Notes: generated from the letters alone by a model not told the origin. 64,000 nucleotides of DNA from Chryseobacterium wanjuense (GCF_900111495.1 NZ_FOIU01000004.1:124001-188000); one strand, 5' to 3'. Numbered from the stretch's first letter, positions 25,161 to 35,136 are shown. Translations and numbers: made by a program.

Positions 25161-26930
25161 TTGAATAAACAGCCTTTACTCATTCTTGCAGTTTGTTTCA
25201 TTGTTGGAGTTTTGCTTCAGGACAAACTTTCTTTGGATAAAAATTATATTTATCTTGTTATCGGGATCTGCCTTTTGGTATTTATTGCTACGTTTTTCAA
25301 GTCGTATTTTTTGCATAAAGCAAAACCTTATTTATTAGGAATAATGTTTTTCGGAATTGGAATTATTCTACATTTTTTTAATTCTTTTTCACCTCAAAGT
25401 TTATCTGTTCCTAGAAATGAATTTATTATTTTTAAAATTTCCAAGAAATTAAATTCAACTGAAAAAAATAAAAAGTATGAAGCGGTAATTAATGTTGATA
25501 AGAAAACTGTGAATGCGGTTTTGTACGTTCCGAAAGATCATCAGGAATTGGATTTTAATCATTATTATAAAACAAAAGCTTTTATCACAAGTCCCAAACC
25601 TGCAAAATATGATTTCCAGTTTGATTATGCTAAATATTTAAAAAGAAAAAGTATTGATTATCAGTGTTATAGTAATGGTGATATTTTGTCTGCTGGAAGA
25701 AAAGATGTAAGCTTCATTGAAAAATTTTCACAAAAACGACTGGAACTGCTTCAAAATATTGATAAGTCAGAGATCTCTCAAAAGACAAAAGATTTTCTAA
25801 AAGGAATTATTCTCGCCGATCGTACAGAGATAGATTCGCAGACCATACAGGATTTCAACCGATCCGGATTGGTGCATTTTCTGGCCATTTCGGGAACACA
25901 TATCGTTGTGATTTTTGGATTGTTTTATTTTTTATTGATGAAATTTTTTCCTTTAAAATTTAGAAAGTATGCAATTATTTTAAGTTTAATTTTCATCTGG
26001 CTTTTTGCTTTATTGATTGGATTGGGAAATTCGGTGGTACGTTCCTGTGTTATGTTGAGTGTTTATTTTGTGTATGTATTGCTTCAAAGGAAGCCGGATG
26101 TATTGCATTCTCTGGCTTTATCTGCTTTTATTATTTTGATTTTTGATACGCAACAGATTTTTGATGTCGGATTTCAATTGAGTTTTCTGGCGGTTTTAGG
26201 AATTTTCTGGCTGAATCAGCCGATTTTAAAATATTTTCCAAAACAGAATAATTGGTTTAAAAAATTAATTTTCAATACGATTTCAATTTCCGTATCTGCA
26301 CAATTGGCTACATTGCCTTTGGTATTGTATTATTTTCATCAATTTTCTTTGATTTCCATCGTGGCCAACTTTTTCATTGTTCCGTTTTCGGAAATTATTA
26401 TTGTCTTCTCATTTGTCATGACGGGTTTGATTGCTTTCAGTCTTGATTTTACTTTAATAAATACCGTTTACGACTATATTATTCAAATTTTATTAAAAGT
26501 GATTCATTGGTTTGCGGATTTCGACAGTGTGTTTTTTGAAAATATTCCTATGAATCTGGCTGAAGTTTTTTCTTTGTTTTTGATTGTTTATTTGATGAGG
26601 TTTGCCATTTTAAAATATAACTTTAAAAATTTGGCAAGATTGATGATGGCTGTGCTTACATTTTTCATTTTAAGGATAGGATTCAACTTTTATGAAAATC
26701 AAAAGACGGAAATTCTGGTTCACGATTTCTCTAAAAATAAAGTATTATCAATAAAAGAAGGAAATAAAGTGTGTTTCTGGATCAAGGAAAATTCAGATAA
26801 ACAGAAGATTACGCAGTTTATTATTAATCCTTATTGCTCTTCAAGAAGGTTGGATAATGTTGAAATGAAGGTTGCCCCGAAGTCTGCCCGGCAAGTTGTT
26901 TATGATGGTAAAATTTATGAGATAAATTAA
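25161..26930 (+). CDS. comEC: ComEC/Rec2-type DNA uptake channel protein
   Basis: Inner-membrane channel for transforming DNA. The protein has an N-terminal helical pair, an OB-like soluble domain (residues about 70-200) and a multi-helix Competence domain with SGLVHFLAISGTHIVVIFG, IGLGNSVVRSCVML and DVGFQLSFLAVLGI. No metallo-beta-lactamase domain follows, in line with shorter Bacteroidota forms. No ATG is available near the start. TTG at 25137 lies within a TATTTTTG promoter-like box (25132-25139), so TTG at 25161 (MNKQPLLILAVCFIVG) is the more likely start, giving 589 residues. Start uncertain, family certain. Confidence 0.88.
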   Translation: MNKQPLLILAVCFIVGVLLQDKLSLDKNYIYLVIGICLLVFIATFFKSYFLHKAKPYLLGIMFFGIGIILHFFNSFSPQSLSVPRNEFIIFKISKKLNSTEKNKKYEAVINVDKKTVNAVLYVPKDHQELDFNHYYKTKAFITSPKPAKYDFQFDYAKYLKRKSIDYQCYSNGDILSAGRKDVSFIEKFSQKRLELLQNIDKSEISQKTKDFLKGIILADRTEIDSQTIQDFNRSGLVHFLAISGTHIVVIFGLFYFLLMKFFPLKFRKYAIILSLIFIWLFALLIGLGNSVVRSCVMLSVYFVYVLLQRKPDVLHSLALSAFIILIFDTQQIFDVGFQLSFLAVLGIFWLNQPILKYFPKQNNWFKKLIFNTISISVSAQLATLPLVLYYFHQFSLISIVANFFIVPFSEIIIVFSFVMTGLIAFSLDFTLINTVYDYIIQILLKVIHWFADFDSVFFENIPMNLAEVFSLFLIVYLMRFAILKYNFKNLARLMMAVLTFFILRIGFNFYENQKTEILVHDFSKNKVLSIKEGNKVCFWIKENSDKQKITQFIINPYCSSRRLDNVEMKVAPKSARQVVYDGKIYEIN

Positions 26931-27022
26931 TTGTTAAGTTTTTCTTAAATTCCTTTATTTGTACCATTTTAAGCTCTTATTTAGAAAGATTACAAACTGT
27001 CTAATTGTGAGATTTCTCACTT

Positions 27023-27051
27023 TTTGATATAGTTAACATTTCTTAATTTTG
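27023..27051 (+). promoter_or_regulatory. Promoter of the sdhCAB operon
   Basis: TTTG at 27023-27026, a 17-base spacer and TAATTTTG at 27044-27051, about 24 bases before the sdhC ATG at 27076. Confidence 0.65.
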
Positions 27052-27075
27052 TGGGAAATCAAATTTAAACTTTTT

Positions 27076-27741
27076 ATGGCAGGTTTAACGAGTTCTACGA
27101 TAGGTAGAAAATATGCTATGGCATTATCAGCTTTATTTTTGCTGATTTTTCTTATACTGCATTTGACGACAAACTTATTATCTGTATTGCCGAATCGTGA
27201 TATTTTCAACACGGCTTCTGACTTTATGGGGTATAATCCGTTTGTACAGTTCTTAATGCAGCCTATTCTTGGTTTTGCGGTTCTTTTCCATTTCATTATG
27301 GGATTTGTTCTTGAAATTAAGAATAACAAAGCACGTCCTGTAAAGTACGCTGCAAACAATCCTTCTGTGAACTCTTCATGGATGTCTAGAAATATGATTA
27401 TTTCCGGAGCTGTTGTGTTGGCTTTCCTGGCATTACACTTTTACGATTTCTGGTTACATGAGATCAATTATAAGTATGTAGAAGGTATTGCTCCTGATGC
27501 AGAACGTTTCTGGCCAGAATTGCACGAAAAGTTTGCTGATATCTGGAGAGTGGCTTTGTATGTAATTGCTTTTGTATTATTAGGATTACACTTGGCTCAC
27601 GGGTTTCAGTCGTCTTTCCAGTCAGTGGGAGCGAGACATCCAAAATATACTCCGGTAATTAAGGCATTTGGAAAATGGTATTCAATCCTTATTCCTGCAG
27701 GTTTTATTTTTATCGCAATTTTTCACTTTGTAACTCAATAA
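27076..27741 (+). CDS. sdhC: Succinate dehydrogenase cytochrome b subunit
   Basis: Membrane anchor of complex II (B-type, five helices, two haems), passing electrons to menaquinone. The 221-residue protein starts [20 protein letters not shown]; helices are visible at about 12-33, 62-82, 103-125, 155-178 and 196-219, with histidines in [24 protein letters not shown] and [15 protein letters not shown] as haem ligand candidates. A GTG at 27049 would add nine codons but falls inside the -7 box, so ATG 27076 is chosen. It is followed by sdhA after 16 bases. Confidence 0.93.
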   Translation: MAGLTSSTIGRKYAMALSALFLLIFLILHLTTNLLSVLPNRDIFNTASDFMGYNPFVQFLMQPILGFAVLFHFIMGFVLEIKNNKARPVKYAANNPSVNSSWMSRNMIISGAVVLAFLALHFYDFWLHEINYKYVEGIAPDAERFWPELHEKFADIWRVALYVIAFVLLGLHLAHGFQSSFQSVGARHPKYTPVIKAFGKWYSILIPAGFIFIAIFHFVTQ

Positions 27742-27757
27742 TAATATCAATATACTT

Positions 27758-29770
27758 ATGAGTAAATTAGATTCAAAAATTCCAGCAGGTCCTTTAAAGG
27801 ATAAATGGAAAAATCATAAAGACCATATGAACCTTGTTGCACCAAACAACAGAGATAAGATTGATATTATTGTTGTGGGAACAGGTTTGGCAGGTGGTTC
27901 TGCTGCGGCTACTTTAGCGGAGCAGGGATATAACGTAAAGGCATTCTGCTATCAGGATTCTCCAAGAAGAGCACACTCTATTGCGGCTCAGGGAGGTATC
28001 AACGCAGCTAAAAATTATCAGGGAGACGGTGACTCTACATACAGATTATTCTATGATACCATCAAGGGTGGTGACTATAGAGCGAGAGAGGCCAACGTTT
28101 ACAGATTAGCTGAAGTTTCTGCAAATATTATCGACCAATGTGTTGCTCAGGGTGTTCCTTTTGGACGTGAGTACGGAGGTCAACTAGATAACCGTTCATT
28201 TGGTGGGGTTCAGGTAAAAAGAACTTTCTACGCAAAAGGACAAACTGGTCAGCAGTTATTATTAGGTGCATATTCTGCAATGAGCCGTCAGATCGGTAAA
28301 GGTAGAATTAAAATGTACAACCGTCACGAAATGATGGATCTTGTAATCGTAGACGGAAAAGCAAGAGGTATCATCGCAAGAAACCTGGTAACGGGTGAGA
28401 TCGAAAGACATTCTGCTCACGCTGTTGTCATTGCATCCGGAGGTTACGGAAACGTATATTTCCTTTCTACCAATGCAATGGGATCCAACGTTTCTGCAGC
28501 TTGGAAAATCCACAAAAAAGGAGCGTACTTCGCAAACCCTTGTTATGTACAGATTCACCCGACTTGTATTCCGGTGCACGGAACGCAGCAGTCTAAATTG
28601 ACGTTGATGTCTGAATCATTAAGAAACTCAGGAAGAATCTGGGTTCCTAAGAAAATTGAAGATTCAGTAGCCATCAGAGAAGGGAAATTAAGACCTGAAA
28701 ATATTAAAGAAGAAGACAGAGATTATTATTTGGAAAGAAGATATCCTGCGTTTGGTAACCTTGTACCTAGAGACGTTGCTTCTAGAGCAGCTAAGGAAAG
28801 ATGCGACGCTGGTTTCGGAATCGAAAATAATGATACTCAGGAAGGTGTTTACCTTGATTTCTCTACAGAGATCATGAAAAAAGGTAAAGAAGCCGCTATC
28901 GAAAAACATATTCATAACCCGACCGAACAGCAGATCTATGATCTTGGTAAAAAGTGGATTGAGGAGAAATATGGTAACTTATTCGTAATGTACGAAAAAA
29001 TTACTGCTGATGATCCTTATAAAACTCCAATGAAGATTTATCCTGCAGTTCACTACACAATGGGTGGTGTTTGGGTAGATTACAACCTTCAATCTACCAT
29101 CCCTGGATGTTTCGTAATCGGTGAGGCCAACTTCTCGGATCACGGAGCGAACAGATTGGGAGCTTCTGCGCTGATGCAGGGTCTTGCAGACGGATATTTT
29201 GTACTTCCTTACACGATCGCAGATTACTTATCTGCAGATATCAGAACGGGAGCTATTCCTACAAATTCACCTTCATTCGACGAAGCTGAAAAAGGAATTA
29301 AAGAAAAGGTTGATTTCTTCTTAAATAATAAAGGAACACATTCAGTAGACCATTTCCATAAGCAATTAGGAAACATTATGTGGAATAAAGTAGGAATGGG
29401 AAGAACTCCTGAAGGTTTAAGAGAAGCGATCAAGGAAATCGAAGAAGTAAGAAACGATTTCTGGAAAAATGTTAAGGTTCCCGGAGATAATAACGGGATG
29501 AACACTGAGCTTGAAAAAGCATTCAGAGTAGCAGACTTCCTGGAATTGGGACAATTAATGGCTATCGATGCATTGCACAGAAATGAATCTTGTGGAGGAC
29601 ATTTCCGTGAAGACCACTCAACTCCGGACGGAGAAGCGGAAAGAGATGACGTGAATTACAAATACGTCGGAGCTTGGGAATATCAGGGAGGTGATATCAA
29701 CGCGGAAGTGTTGCATAAAGAAGAGCTGATCTACGACAACATCGAAGTTAAAACGAGAAGTTACAAATAA
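27758..29770 (+). CDS. sdhA: Succinate dehydrogenase/fumarate reductase flavoprotein subunit
   Basis: Catalytic FAD subunit oxidising succinate to fumarate. The 670-residue protein has the FAD-binding motif [19 protein letters not shown] near residues 39-57, the flavin-attachment region [20 protein letters not shown], the active-site part YAVHY-like [14 protein letters not shown], and [21 protein letters not shown] near 450. The C-terminal [16 protein letters not shown] is typical of the Bacteroidota/epsilon-proteobacterial long form. It sits in the order sdhC-sdhA-sdhB. Confidence 0.97.
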   Translation: MSKLDSKIPAGPLKDKWKNHKDHMNLVAPNNRDKIDIIVVGTGLAGGSAAATLAEQGYNVKAFCYQDSPRRAHSIAAQGGINAAKNYQGDGDSTYRLFYDTIKGGDYRAREANVYRLAEVSANIIDQCVAQGVPFGREYGGQLDNRSFGGVQVKRTFYAKGQTGQQLLLGAYSAMSRQIGKGRIKMYNRHEMMDLVIVDGKARGIIARNLVTGEIERHSAHAVVIASGGYGNVYFLSTNAMGSNVSAAWKIHKKGAYFANPCYVQIHPTCIPVHGTQQSKLTLMSESLRNSGRIWVPKKIEDSVAIREGKLRPENIKEEDRDYYLERRYPAFGNLVPRDVASRAAKERCDAGFGIENNDTQEGVYLDFSTEIMKKGKEAAIEKHIHNPTEQQIYDLGKKWIEEKYGNLFVMYEKITADDPYKTPMKIYPAVHYTMGGVWVDYNLQSTIPGCFVIGEANFSDHGANRLGASALMQGLADGYFVLPYTIADYLSADIRTGAIPTNSPSFDEAEKGIKEKVDFFLNNKGTHSVDHFHKQLGNIMWNKVGMGRTPEGLREAIKEIEEVRNDFWKNVKVPGDNNGMNTELEKAFRVADFLELGQLMAIDALHRNESCGGHFREDHSTPDGEAERDDVNYKYVGAWEYQGGDINAEVLHKEELIYDNIEVKTRSYK

Positions 29771-29794
29771 TCTCCAATCTTTAAATATAACATT

Positions 29795-30562
29795 ATGAGT
29801 GCAAAAAAAGGCTTACATCTTACGCTGAAAATTTGGAGACAAAAAAATAATAAATCTAAAGGTCAGTTTGAGACTTATAAAATATCGGATGTTTCTACAG
29901 ATTCTTCATTCTTGGAAATGTTGGACATCCTTAACGAAAATCTTATTAACGAAGGAAAAGAGCCGGTAGCTTTCGACCACGACTGCCGTGAGGGGATCTG
30001 CGGGATGTGTTCTCTTTACATCAATGGTAGAGCACACGGTCCGGATACAGGGATTACTACCTGCCAGCTTCACATGAGAATGTTCAAAGACGGTGAAACG
30101 ATCGTTATTGAACCTTGGAGAAGTGCTGCTTTCCCGGTTATTAAAGATTTAATGGTAGACAGAAGCGCATTCGACAGAGTAATGGCTGCAGGTGGTTTCA
30201 TTTCGGTGAACACTTCAGGTAATACTTTGGACGCCAATGCAATTCCGGTTCCTAAAGAAGATGCAGACAAAGCAATGGATGCTGCGGCTTGTATCGGATG
30301 TGGAGCTTGCGTGGCTACATGTAAAAACGGTTCTGCAATGTTATTCGTTGGGGCTAAAGTTTCTCAGTTTGCACTACTTCCTCAGGGTAGAGTAGAAGCG
30401 AAGAGAAGAGTTCTGAACATGGTGAAAGCTATGGACGAAGAAGGCTTCGGAAACTGTTCAAACACAGGTGCGTGTGAAGTGGAATGTCCTAAAGGAATTT
30501 CCCTTGAAAACATCGCCAGAATGAACAGAGAGTACATGGCGGCTTTCGTTGATCAAGGATAG
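29795..30562 (+). CDS. sdhB: Succinate dehydrogenase/fumarate reductase iron-sulfur subunit
   Basis: Transfers electrons from SdhA to SdhC. The 255-residue protein shows the [2Fe-2S] motif [20 protein letters not shown] with a further cysteine in TTCQLHM, then the [4Fe-4S] motif [16 protein letters not shown] and the [3Fe-4S] motif with [11 protein letters not shown]. All ligand cysteines appear present. It ends the operon; a 10-bp perfect stem and T run follow at 30582-30617. Confidence 0.97.
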   Translation: MSAKKGLHLTLKIWRQKNNKSKGQFETYKISDVSTDSSFLEMLDILNENLINEGKEPVAFDHDCREGICGMCSLYINGRAHGPDTGITTCQLHMRMFKDGETIVIEPWRSAAFPVIKDLMVDRSAFDRVMAAGGFISVNTSGNTLDANAIPVPKEDADKAMDAAACIGCGACVATCKNGSAMLFVGAKVSQFALLPQGRVEAKRRVLNMVKAMDEEGFGNCSNTGACEVECPKGISLENIARMNREYMAAFVDQG

Positions 30563-30581
30563 AATTGATTTAATATACCAC

Positions 30582-30617
30582 AAAAAAATCGTCTCCTTAT
30601 TGGATGGCGATTTTTTT
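30582..30617 (+). terminator. Terminator after sdhB
   Basis: Perfect 10-bp stem AAAAAAATCG / CGATTTTTTT around a 16-base loop; the right arm is the T run. Confidence 0.8.
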
Positions 30618-30647
30618 AGTTAAATCTTTCATAAAAGTAGTATTTAA

Positions 30648-30679
30648 TTGTAATTAGTTTATCGAAAAACTTATTTTTG
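30648..30679 (+). promoter_or_regulatory. Promoter of the TlpA-like lipoprotein gene
   Basis: TTG at 30648-30650, a 21-base spacer and TATTTTTG at 30672-30679, followed by C; the ATG at 30699 is 19 bases after the box. Confidence 0.6.
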
Positions 30680-30698
30680 CGTAATTATAAAATTCAAA

Positions 30699-32249
30699 AT
30701 GAAAAAATATCTTTTATTGTTTATCATCGCGGTTTTTGCGGTGTCTTGCTCTAAAAAAGTAGAAGTAAAAGGAAAAATTACTGGCGGTTCTCCTTTGGAG
30801 AGAATCGAATTCATTGAAGCTTCGGGAGTTGCTACATTACCATTAATCAATATCGGGGTAAATAAAGACGGAACTTTTTCCGGAAATTTTGAAGCTCCTA
30901 AAAGCGGAATGTATGTAATTTCTTATGGTGGAAAACAAAATTTAATTTATCTAAAAGGAGGTCAGAAACTTGAGATTTCAGGTAATGCATTGACTTTCCC
31001 ATCAGAATATGTGATCACTGGAGATGCTAAGAAAAACAACGATTTCTTTACAGCTACTCAAAAATATCTTTCAACATATGCTCAGACAGTTAACATGAAT
31101 GAGTTGATCATGAAAGATGAAAAAACTTTCTTAAAAGGAATTGAAAAAGTTCAGGCAGATATCAATAAGAATATCGATGAAAATGTAAAAAAATTCAGTC
31201 CTGATAACGAAATCATCACTTGGAAGAAAAACGATCTGGCGAGTACTTTATTGACGATCATGAACCAATATGAGCTGACTCACAAGCAAATGGGTAACCC
31301 ATCTTTCAAAGTGACGAAAGCTTTCACAGATTTTGAAAACAAACTTCAGGAGAATAAAGATGTAATGGTAAAAGAAAACCCTTACTACAGACAATACCTT
31401 TTAGGGAAAATGAGTTCAGATTTCCAGAAATATGCAGAAGCAAACAGCAAAGGAAAAACGGATATTACAACTACAGAATTGTTCTCTGAGTATTTGAAAA
31501 AGAATCAAAAAGATCTTTCACAAACCGCTAAAGATTATCTTTTGGCTTTTGTAATGGCTCAGTCAGATATGCATCTTGGAAGCTCTGAAAAGACTGTTGA
31601 GAAAATCAAAAAGATCATCGATACAGATATTAAAGATGCTACCATCAAGGAAGATTTAAAGAAAATTCAGTTTGCTATCAATGGTTTCAAAGTGGGTGAA
31701 TTAGCTCCTGAAGCATCATTGGTAAAACAAGACGGAAAAGCTTACAAACTTTCTGAAAATAAAGGAAAACCTTACTTATTAACTTTCTACGCATCATGGA
31801 ATCCTTACATCGGTGAATCGACAATCCCTGTATTGAAAGAAGTTGTGAACTTTTACAAGTCTAAAATGAATTTCGTATTCGTAAATGTAGATGATACGAA
31901 AGATCAGTTCATAAAAACAAGTAACTCTCTACTGAAAGGAATTGCAGGAACTAATGTATATGGAGAAGGAGGATTAAATTCTGAAATTGCAAAAAAATAC
32001 GGAGTTTACGGATTCAAATTACCTTGTTTCATCGTTGTAGATAAAGACGGTAAAATTGCAAGCAAAGTATTTGTAAACTTGGGAGAACAAGATGTAATAA
32101 CAGTATTGGATAAACAAACTGGGCTTTCTGCTCCGAAAGTAAATCCTAACGTTCAGTTACAACCGGGAATGGGTATGGATCCTGCTGTAGTAGCGGCTCA
32201 ACAGGCAGCTCAGCAACAGGCAAATCCTCAACCGGCTCAGACAAAATAA
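30699..32249 (+). CDS. TlpA-like thioredoxin-fold lipoprotein lacking the CXXC site
   Basis: A 516-residue lipoprotein with lipobox ending at Cys17 (AVFAVSC). The N-terminal region (20-120) has the DUF4369-like pattern of such proteins (KVEVKGKITGGSPLERIEFIE, LIYLKGGQKLEISG). The middle is helical, and residues about 335-475 form a thioredoxin-like domain: LAPEASLVKQDGKAYKLSEN, LLTFYASW, then a cis-Pro region GFKLPCFIVVDKDGK. The usual WCxxC after ASW is replaced by W367-N368-P-Y-I371, so a classical disulfide exchange is not possible. The C-terminus is a Gln/Pro/Ala tail. Role unknown. Confidence 0.82.
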   Translation: MKKYLLLFIIAVFAVSCSKKVEVKGKITGGSPLERIEFIEASGVATLPLINIGVNKDGTFSGNFEAPKSGMYVISYGGKQNLIYLKGGQKLEISGNALTFPSEYVITGDAKKNNDFFTATQKYLSTYAQTVNMNELIMKDEKTFLKGIEKVQADINKNIDENVKKFSPDNEIITWKKNDLASTLLTIMNQYELTHKQMGNPSFKVTKAFTDFENKLQENKDVMVKENPYYRQYLLGKMSSDFQKYAEANSKGKTDITTTELFSEYLKKNQKDLSQTAKDYLLAFVMAQSDMHLGSSEKTVEKIKKIIDTDIKDATIKEDLKKIQFAINGFKVGELAPEASLVKQDGKAYKLSENKGKPYLLTFYASWNPYIGESTIPVLKEVVNFYKSKMNFVFVNVDDTKDQFIKTSNSLLKGIAGTNVYGEGGLNSEIAKKYGVYGFKLPCFIVVDKDGKIASKVFVNLGEQDVITVLDKQTGLSAPKVNPNVQLQPGMGMDPAVVAAQQAAQQQANPQPAQTK

Positions 32250-32267
32250 TTTAAATTGAATATAGAT

Positions 32268-32298
32268 AAAAACCTTGTCTTCGGATAAGGTTTTTTTT
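32268..32298 (+). terminator. Terminator after the TlpA-like gene
   Basis: Stem AAACCTTGTC / GATAAGGTTT closed by a TTCG tetraloop, followed by a run of T. Confidence 0.85.
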
Positions 32299-32324
32299 AT
32301 TGTATTTTTGCAAACTGAAATGCA

Positions 32325-32353
32325 GATTTTCGACTTTGTCAAAGTTGAAAATC
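32325..32353 (+). repeat. Palindromic element in the rlmD leader
   Basis: Arms GATTTTCGACTTTG and CAAAGTTGAAAATC pair over 14 positions with one G-T wobble; a further TGACAAAGTTT follows at about 32356. It lies between a TATTTTTG box (32303-32310) and the rlmD start at 32403. Confidence 0.6.
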
Positions 32354-32402
32354 TCTGACAAAGTTTAAATATAAAAACAATACGAACAATAGAAATCTCT
32401 TA

Positions 32403-33812
32403 ATGAAAAGAAATAAGAAGAATCTCATTCTTGAAAATATAAAGCTTTTAAATGCTGGAGCCAAAGGAGTAGCAATCGGAAGAACTGAAGAGGGAAAAAC
32501 GGTAATGGTTTCCGGAGCAATTCCCGGAGATATTGTTAATGTAAGAGTAAAAAAAGCAAAATCAAAATACTACGAAGGGGAAGCGATAGAAGTTCTTGAA
32601 AGATCTCCTGACAGGGTAGAACCGAAGTGTATCCATTTTGGGGTCTGCGGCGGCTGCAAATGGCAGAATATGAGCTATGAAAAACAGCTTGCCTTCAAAC
32701 AGGAAGAGGTTTATAATAATATTAAAAGAATCGGAGGCATTGATGACTTCGAAACAGTTCCAATCTTAGGTTCGGAAGAACATTATTTTTACAGAAATAA
32801 AATGGAGTTTTCTTTCTCCAATGCGAGATGGCTTACTCAATATGAAATAAGTTCTGAAGAAAATTTCGGAAATAAAGACGCTCTGGGTTTTCATATTCCC
32901 GGAATGTGGAGCAAAATTCTCGACCTTAAAGAATGTTTCCTTCAGGAAGATCCTTCTAATGCTATAAGATTAGCGGTAAAAGACTATGCCGTGAAGAATG
33001 GCTTAGATTTTTTTGATGTTAAAAATCATGAAGGTTTCTTACGAACTTTAATGATGAGACAAAACTCAAAAGGTGAGTGGATGGTTCTTTTCCAGCTGTA
33101 CAGAGAAGAAAAAGAAAACAGAGAAAAGCTTTTTGAATTCTTACTGGAAAAATTCCCGCAAATTAAAACGCTGGTATATGCGATCAATCCTAAACCTAAT
33201 GATTCTATCTACGATTTAAATATTAATACCTATTTCGGAGAAGGATTCTTAATGGAAGAAATGGATGGATTGAAGTTTAAAATAGGTCCAAAATCTTTCT
33301 TTCAGACCAATTATAAGCAAGCCCTGGAATTGTACAGAAAAACGTTGGAATTTGCTGATTTAAAAGGTGATGAAGTAGTGTACGATTTATACACGGGAAC
33401 AGGAACAATTGCTCAATATGTGGCAAGAAATGCAAAGCAGGTGATCGGAATAGAATCTGTTCAGGAAGCCATCGATGCAGCCATCGAGCACGCCGAACTG
33501 AACGGATTGACCAATACAACATTCTATTGCGGCGATATGAAGGATATTTTCAATGATGAATTCCTTGCCAATCATCCAAAAGCAGACGTGCTGATCACCG
33601 ACCCGCCAAGAGACGGGATGCATCAGAAGGTAGTAGAACAGATATTGAAGCTTTCCCCTGAAAAAGTGGTGTATGTAAGCTGTAATTCTGCAACTCAGGC
33701 GCGAGATCTGGCTTTAATGAAAGAACATTATAAGGTTGTGAAGATCTTACCTGTAGATATGTTCCCGCAAACGCATCACGTAGAAAATATTGCATTGCTG
33801 ATTAAAAAATAA
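32403..33812 (+). CDS. rlmD: 23S rRNA (uracil-C5)-methyltransferase RlmD/TrmA family
   Basis: SAM-dependent enzyme that makes 5-methyluridine, most likely at 23S rRNA U1939. The 469-residue protein has an N-terminal TRAM domain (AKGVAIGRTEEGKTVMVSGAIPGDIVNVRV), the Fe-S cluster cysteines in KCIHFGVCGGCKWQNM near residues 77-91, the SAM motif YDLYTGTGTIAQYVA, the DPPRDGMH motif and the catalytic Cys in VYVSCNSATQARDL. Which uridine is modified cannot be decided from sequence; RlmD, RlmC and TrmA-like members share these motifs. It has a leader of about 90 bases with a palindrome. Confidence 0.93.
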   Translation: MKRNKKNLILENIKLLNAGAKGVAIGRTEEGKTVMVSGAIPGDIVNVRVKKAKSKYYEGEAIEVLERSPDRVEPKCIHFGVCGGCKWQNMSYEKQLAFKQEEVYNNIKRIGGIDDFETVPILGSEEHYFYRNKMEFSFSNARWLTQYEISSEENFGNKDALGFHIPGMWSKILDLKECFLQEDPSNAIRLAVKDYAVKNGLDFFDVKNHEGFLRTLMMRQNSKGEWMVLFQLYREEKENREKLFEFLLEKFPQIKTLVYAINPKPNDSIYDLNINTYFGEGFLMEEMDGLKFKIGPKSFFQTNYKQALELYRKTLEFADLKGDEVVYDLYTGTGTIAQYVARNAKQVIGIESVQEAIDAAIEHAELNGLTNTTFYCGDMKDIFNDEFLANHPKADVLITDPPRDGMHQKVVEQILKLSPEKVVYVSCNSATQARDLALMKEHYKVVKILPVDMFPQTHHVENIALLIKK

Positions 33813-33826
33813 TTTATTTAAATTTG
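33795..33826 (+). promoter_or_regulatory. Probable promoter of the DUF6452-like gene
   Basis: TTG at 33795-33797 within rlmD, a 21-base spacer and TAAATTTG at 33819-33826; ATG at 33849. Confidence 0.5.
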
Positions 33827-33848
33827 ACCATCAAATCTGAATAGGAAG

Positions 33849-34331
33849 ATGAAATATTTTAAACTTCTCATAGCCATTTGTTTTTTAGGCTTGCTGTTTT
33901 CTTGCGGTGGCGATGATGATATTTGCGAAAGCGGAGAAGGAACGCCGAGAATGAAAGTGTCATTCAAAAATTTTGATACAGGAAAAGAAAAAACGATGGA
34001 TTCTCTATATGTAGCCGTAGATTATGGCTCAGGAAAAGTGGAGCTTGGTAAGCAGACATCCATTACTTCCAGGGTAATTCCTTTAAGAGTGGACGATTCG
34101 CCCTTTACAGATGTGTATTTCAGAACTTCAAAAACCGGTGCTGAATCGAAAGTGAGAATAAATTATACGACAAAATCTATTTACGTTTCTCCGGGTTGCG
34201 GAATTAAGAAAACGTACGAAGATTTGAATTCAGTATTAGATCCTACAACAACTAATCCGGTAAAAGCTTTGGAAGCCGGACAAAACTTTATTGAGAATGA
34301 AGACAAGACTAATCTTTACCTTCTTTTTTAG
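33849..34331 (+). CDS. DUF6452-like lipoprotein
   Basis: A 160-residue lipoprotein; the lipobox ends at Cys19 (LGLLFSC) and is followed by GGDDD, an acidic stretch resembling the Bacteroidota surface-lipoprotein export signal, so outer-surface exposure is possible (inference). Mature features include EGTPRMKVSFKNFDTGKEKT and the C-terminal VSPGCGIKKTYEDL. I assign it tentatively to DUF6452 because of its sequence pattern and its overlap with a DUF6048-like gene. Its end overlaps the next gene by about 35-41 bases in another frame, which implies translational coupling. Confidence 0.72.
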   Translation: MKYFKLLIAICFLGLLFSCGGDDDICESGEGTPRMKVSFKNFDTGKEKTMDSLYVAVDYGSGKVELGKQTSITSRVIPLRVDDSPFTDVYFRTSKTGAESKVRINYTTKSIYVSPGCGIKKTYEDLNSVLDPTTTNPVKALEAGQNFIENEDKTNLYLLF

Positions 34332-34956
34332 TGTAATAAGCCTTTTGAGCTTTGCTCAGGAGAATAAGGAAGCCAAAAAAGAAAAATGGAAATACAAACC
34401 GAATTTTATGGTTGGTTTTGATGTTCTGAATACAGGAGTTTCTTTTTTCTCAGACAGAAAATTGTATCAGGGTTTTATATCATCAAAAGTTAAAGATAAT
34501 ATTCACGGAATCATCGAGGCCGGCTTTGAATCTAATGTTTATAATAAAAACAGTTATGATGCAAAAGTCAACGGTCCTTTCCTGAAATTAGGTGCATTTT
34601 ATATGCTGGCTAGAGATCCGGAAAACGAGTTCAACGGCTTTTTCGCCGGAGGGAAAATCGGAGGGTCATTCTATACGCAGGAATATATGGCAGTTCCGGT
34701 TCGCGGTTACGGAGGAAGCAATTCTTCTATTGCATTTCCGTCATCTACACAGTCTTCGTATTGGCTGGAAGGCACGATTGGAGGAAGAGTTCAGCTATTT
34801 GAGTCTGATTTTTATATCGATGTTAATCTTCAGCCGAGATATTTGGTGTTTACCACAAAACAGGATGATATTCAGCCTATGATTGTTCCCGGATTTGGAA
34901 GAAGCTCTTCTAAATTTAATATGGGTTTTGCCTGGAATATTGCTTATAAATTCTAA
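34297..34956 (+). CDS. DUF6048-like outer-membrane protein
   Basis: A 219-residue exported protein with signal peptide MKTRLIFTFFFSVISLLSFA before Q-E-N. The mature part has alternating hydrophobic strands (FMVGFDVLNTGVSFFSD, KDNIHGIIEAGFESNVYN, FFAGGKIGGSFYT, GTIGGRVQLFESDFYIDVNL) and a C-terminal aromatic residue (NIAYKF), as in small outer-membrane beta-barrels. DUF6048 is a tentative match. The start at 34291 adds two residues (MR) and is less signal-like. It overlaps the preceding lipoprotein gene; the two may form an outer-membrane pair. Confidence 0.72.
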   Translation: MKTRLIFTFFFSVISLLSFAQENKEAKKEKWKYKPNFMVGFDVLNTGVSFFSDRKLYQGFISSKVKDNIHGIIEAGFESNVYNKNSYDAKVNGPFLKLGAFYMLARDPENEFNGFFAGGKIGGSFYTQEYMAVPVRGYGGSNSSIAFPSSTQSSYWLEGTIGGRVQLFESDFYIDVNLQPRYLVFTTKQDDIQPMIVPGFGRSSSKFNMGFAWNIAYKF

Positions 34957-35005
34957 TATATCTTTAATTTAAATAATATTTTAAAGTATTAAGCTAAATA
35001 AATAA

Positions 35006-35040
35006 TGAAGGCCTTGAATAGTATTATTCAGGGCTTTTTA
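35006..35040 (+). terminator. Terminator after the DUF6452/DUF6048 pair
   Basis: Stem of about 13 pairs, AAGGCCTTGAATA with TATTCAGGGCTTTT (including wobble pairs), loop GTAT, then T residues. Confidence 0.8.
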
Positions 35041-35136
35041 TTGTTAAATGTAAAAAATAAGTCTTATCCATTATTTTATTTGAAAAAATAATTTTTAATA
35101 ATTTATTTATGTTAAAATATTCTTTTTAATAATTTT

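Noticed and set aside
27049..27076. GTG start for sdhC nine codons upstream
   Set aside because: It falls inside the -7 promoter box (27044-27051), and the ATG at 27076 gives the usual SdhC N-terminus.
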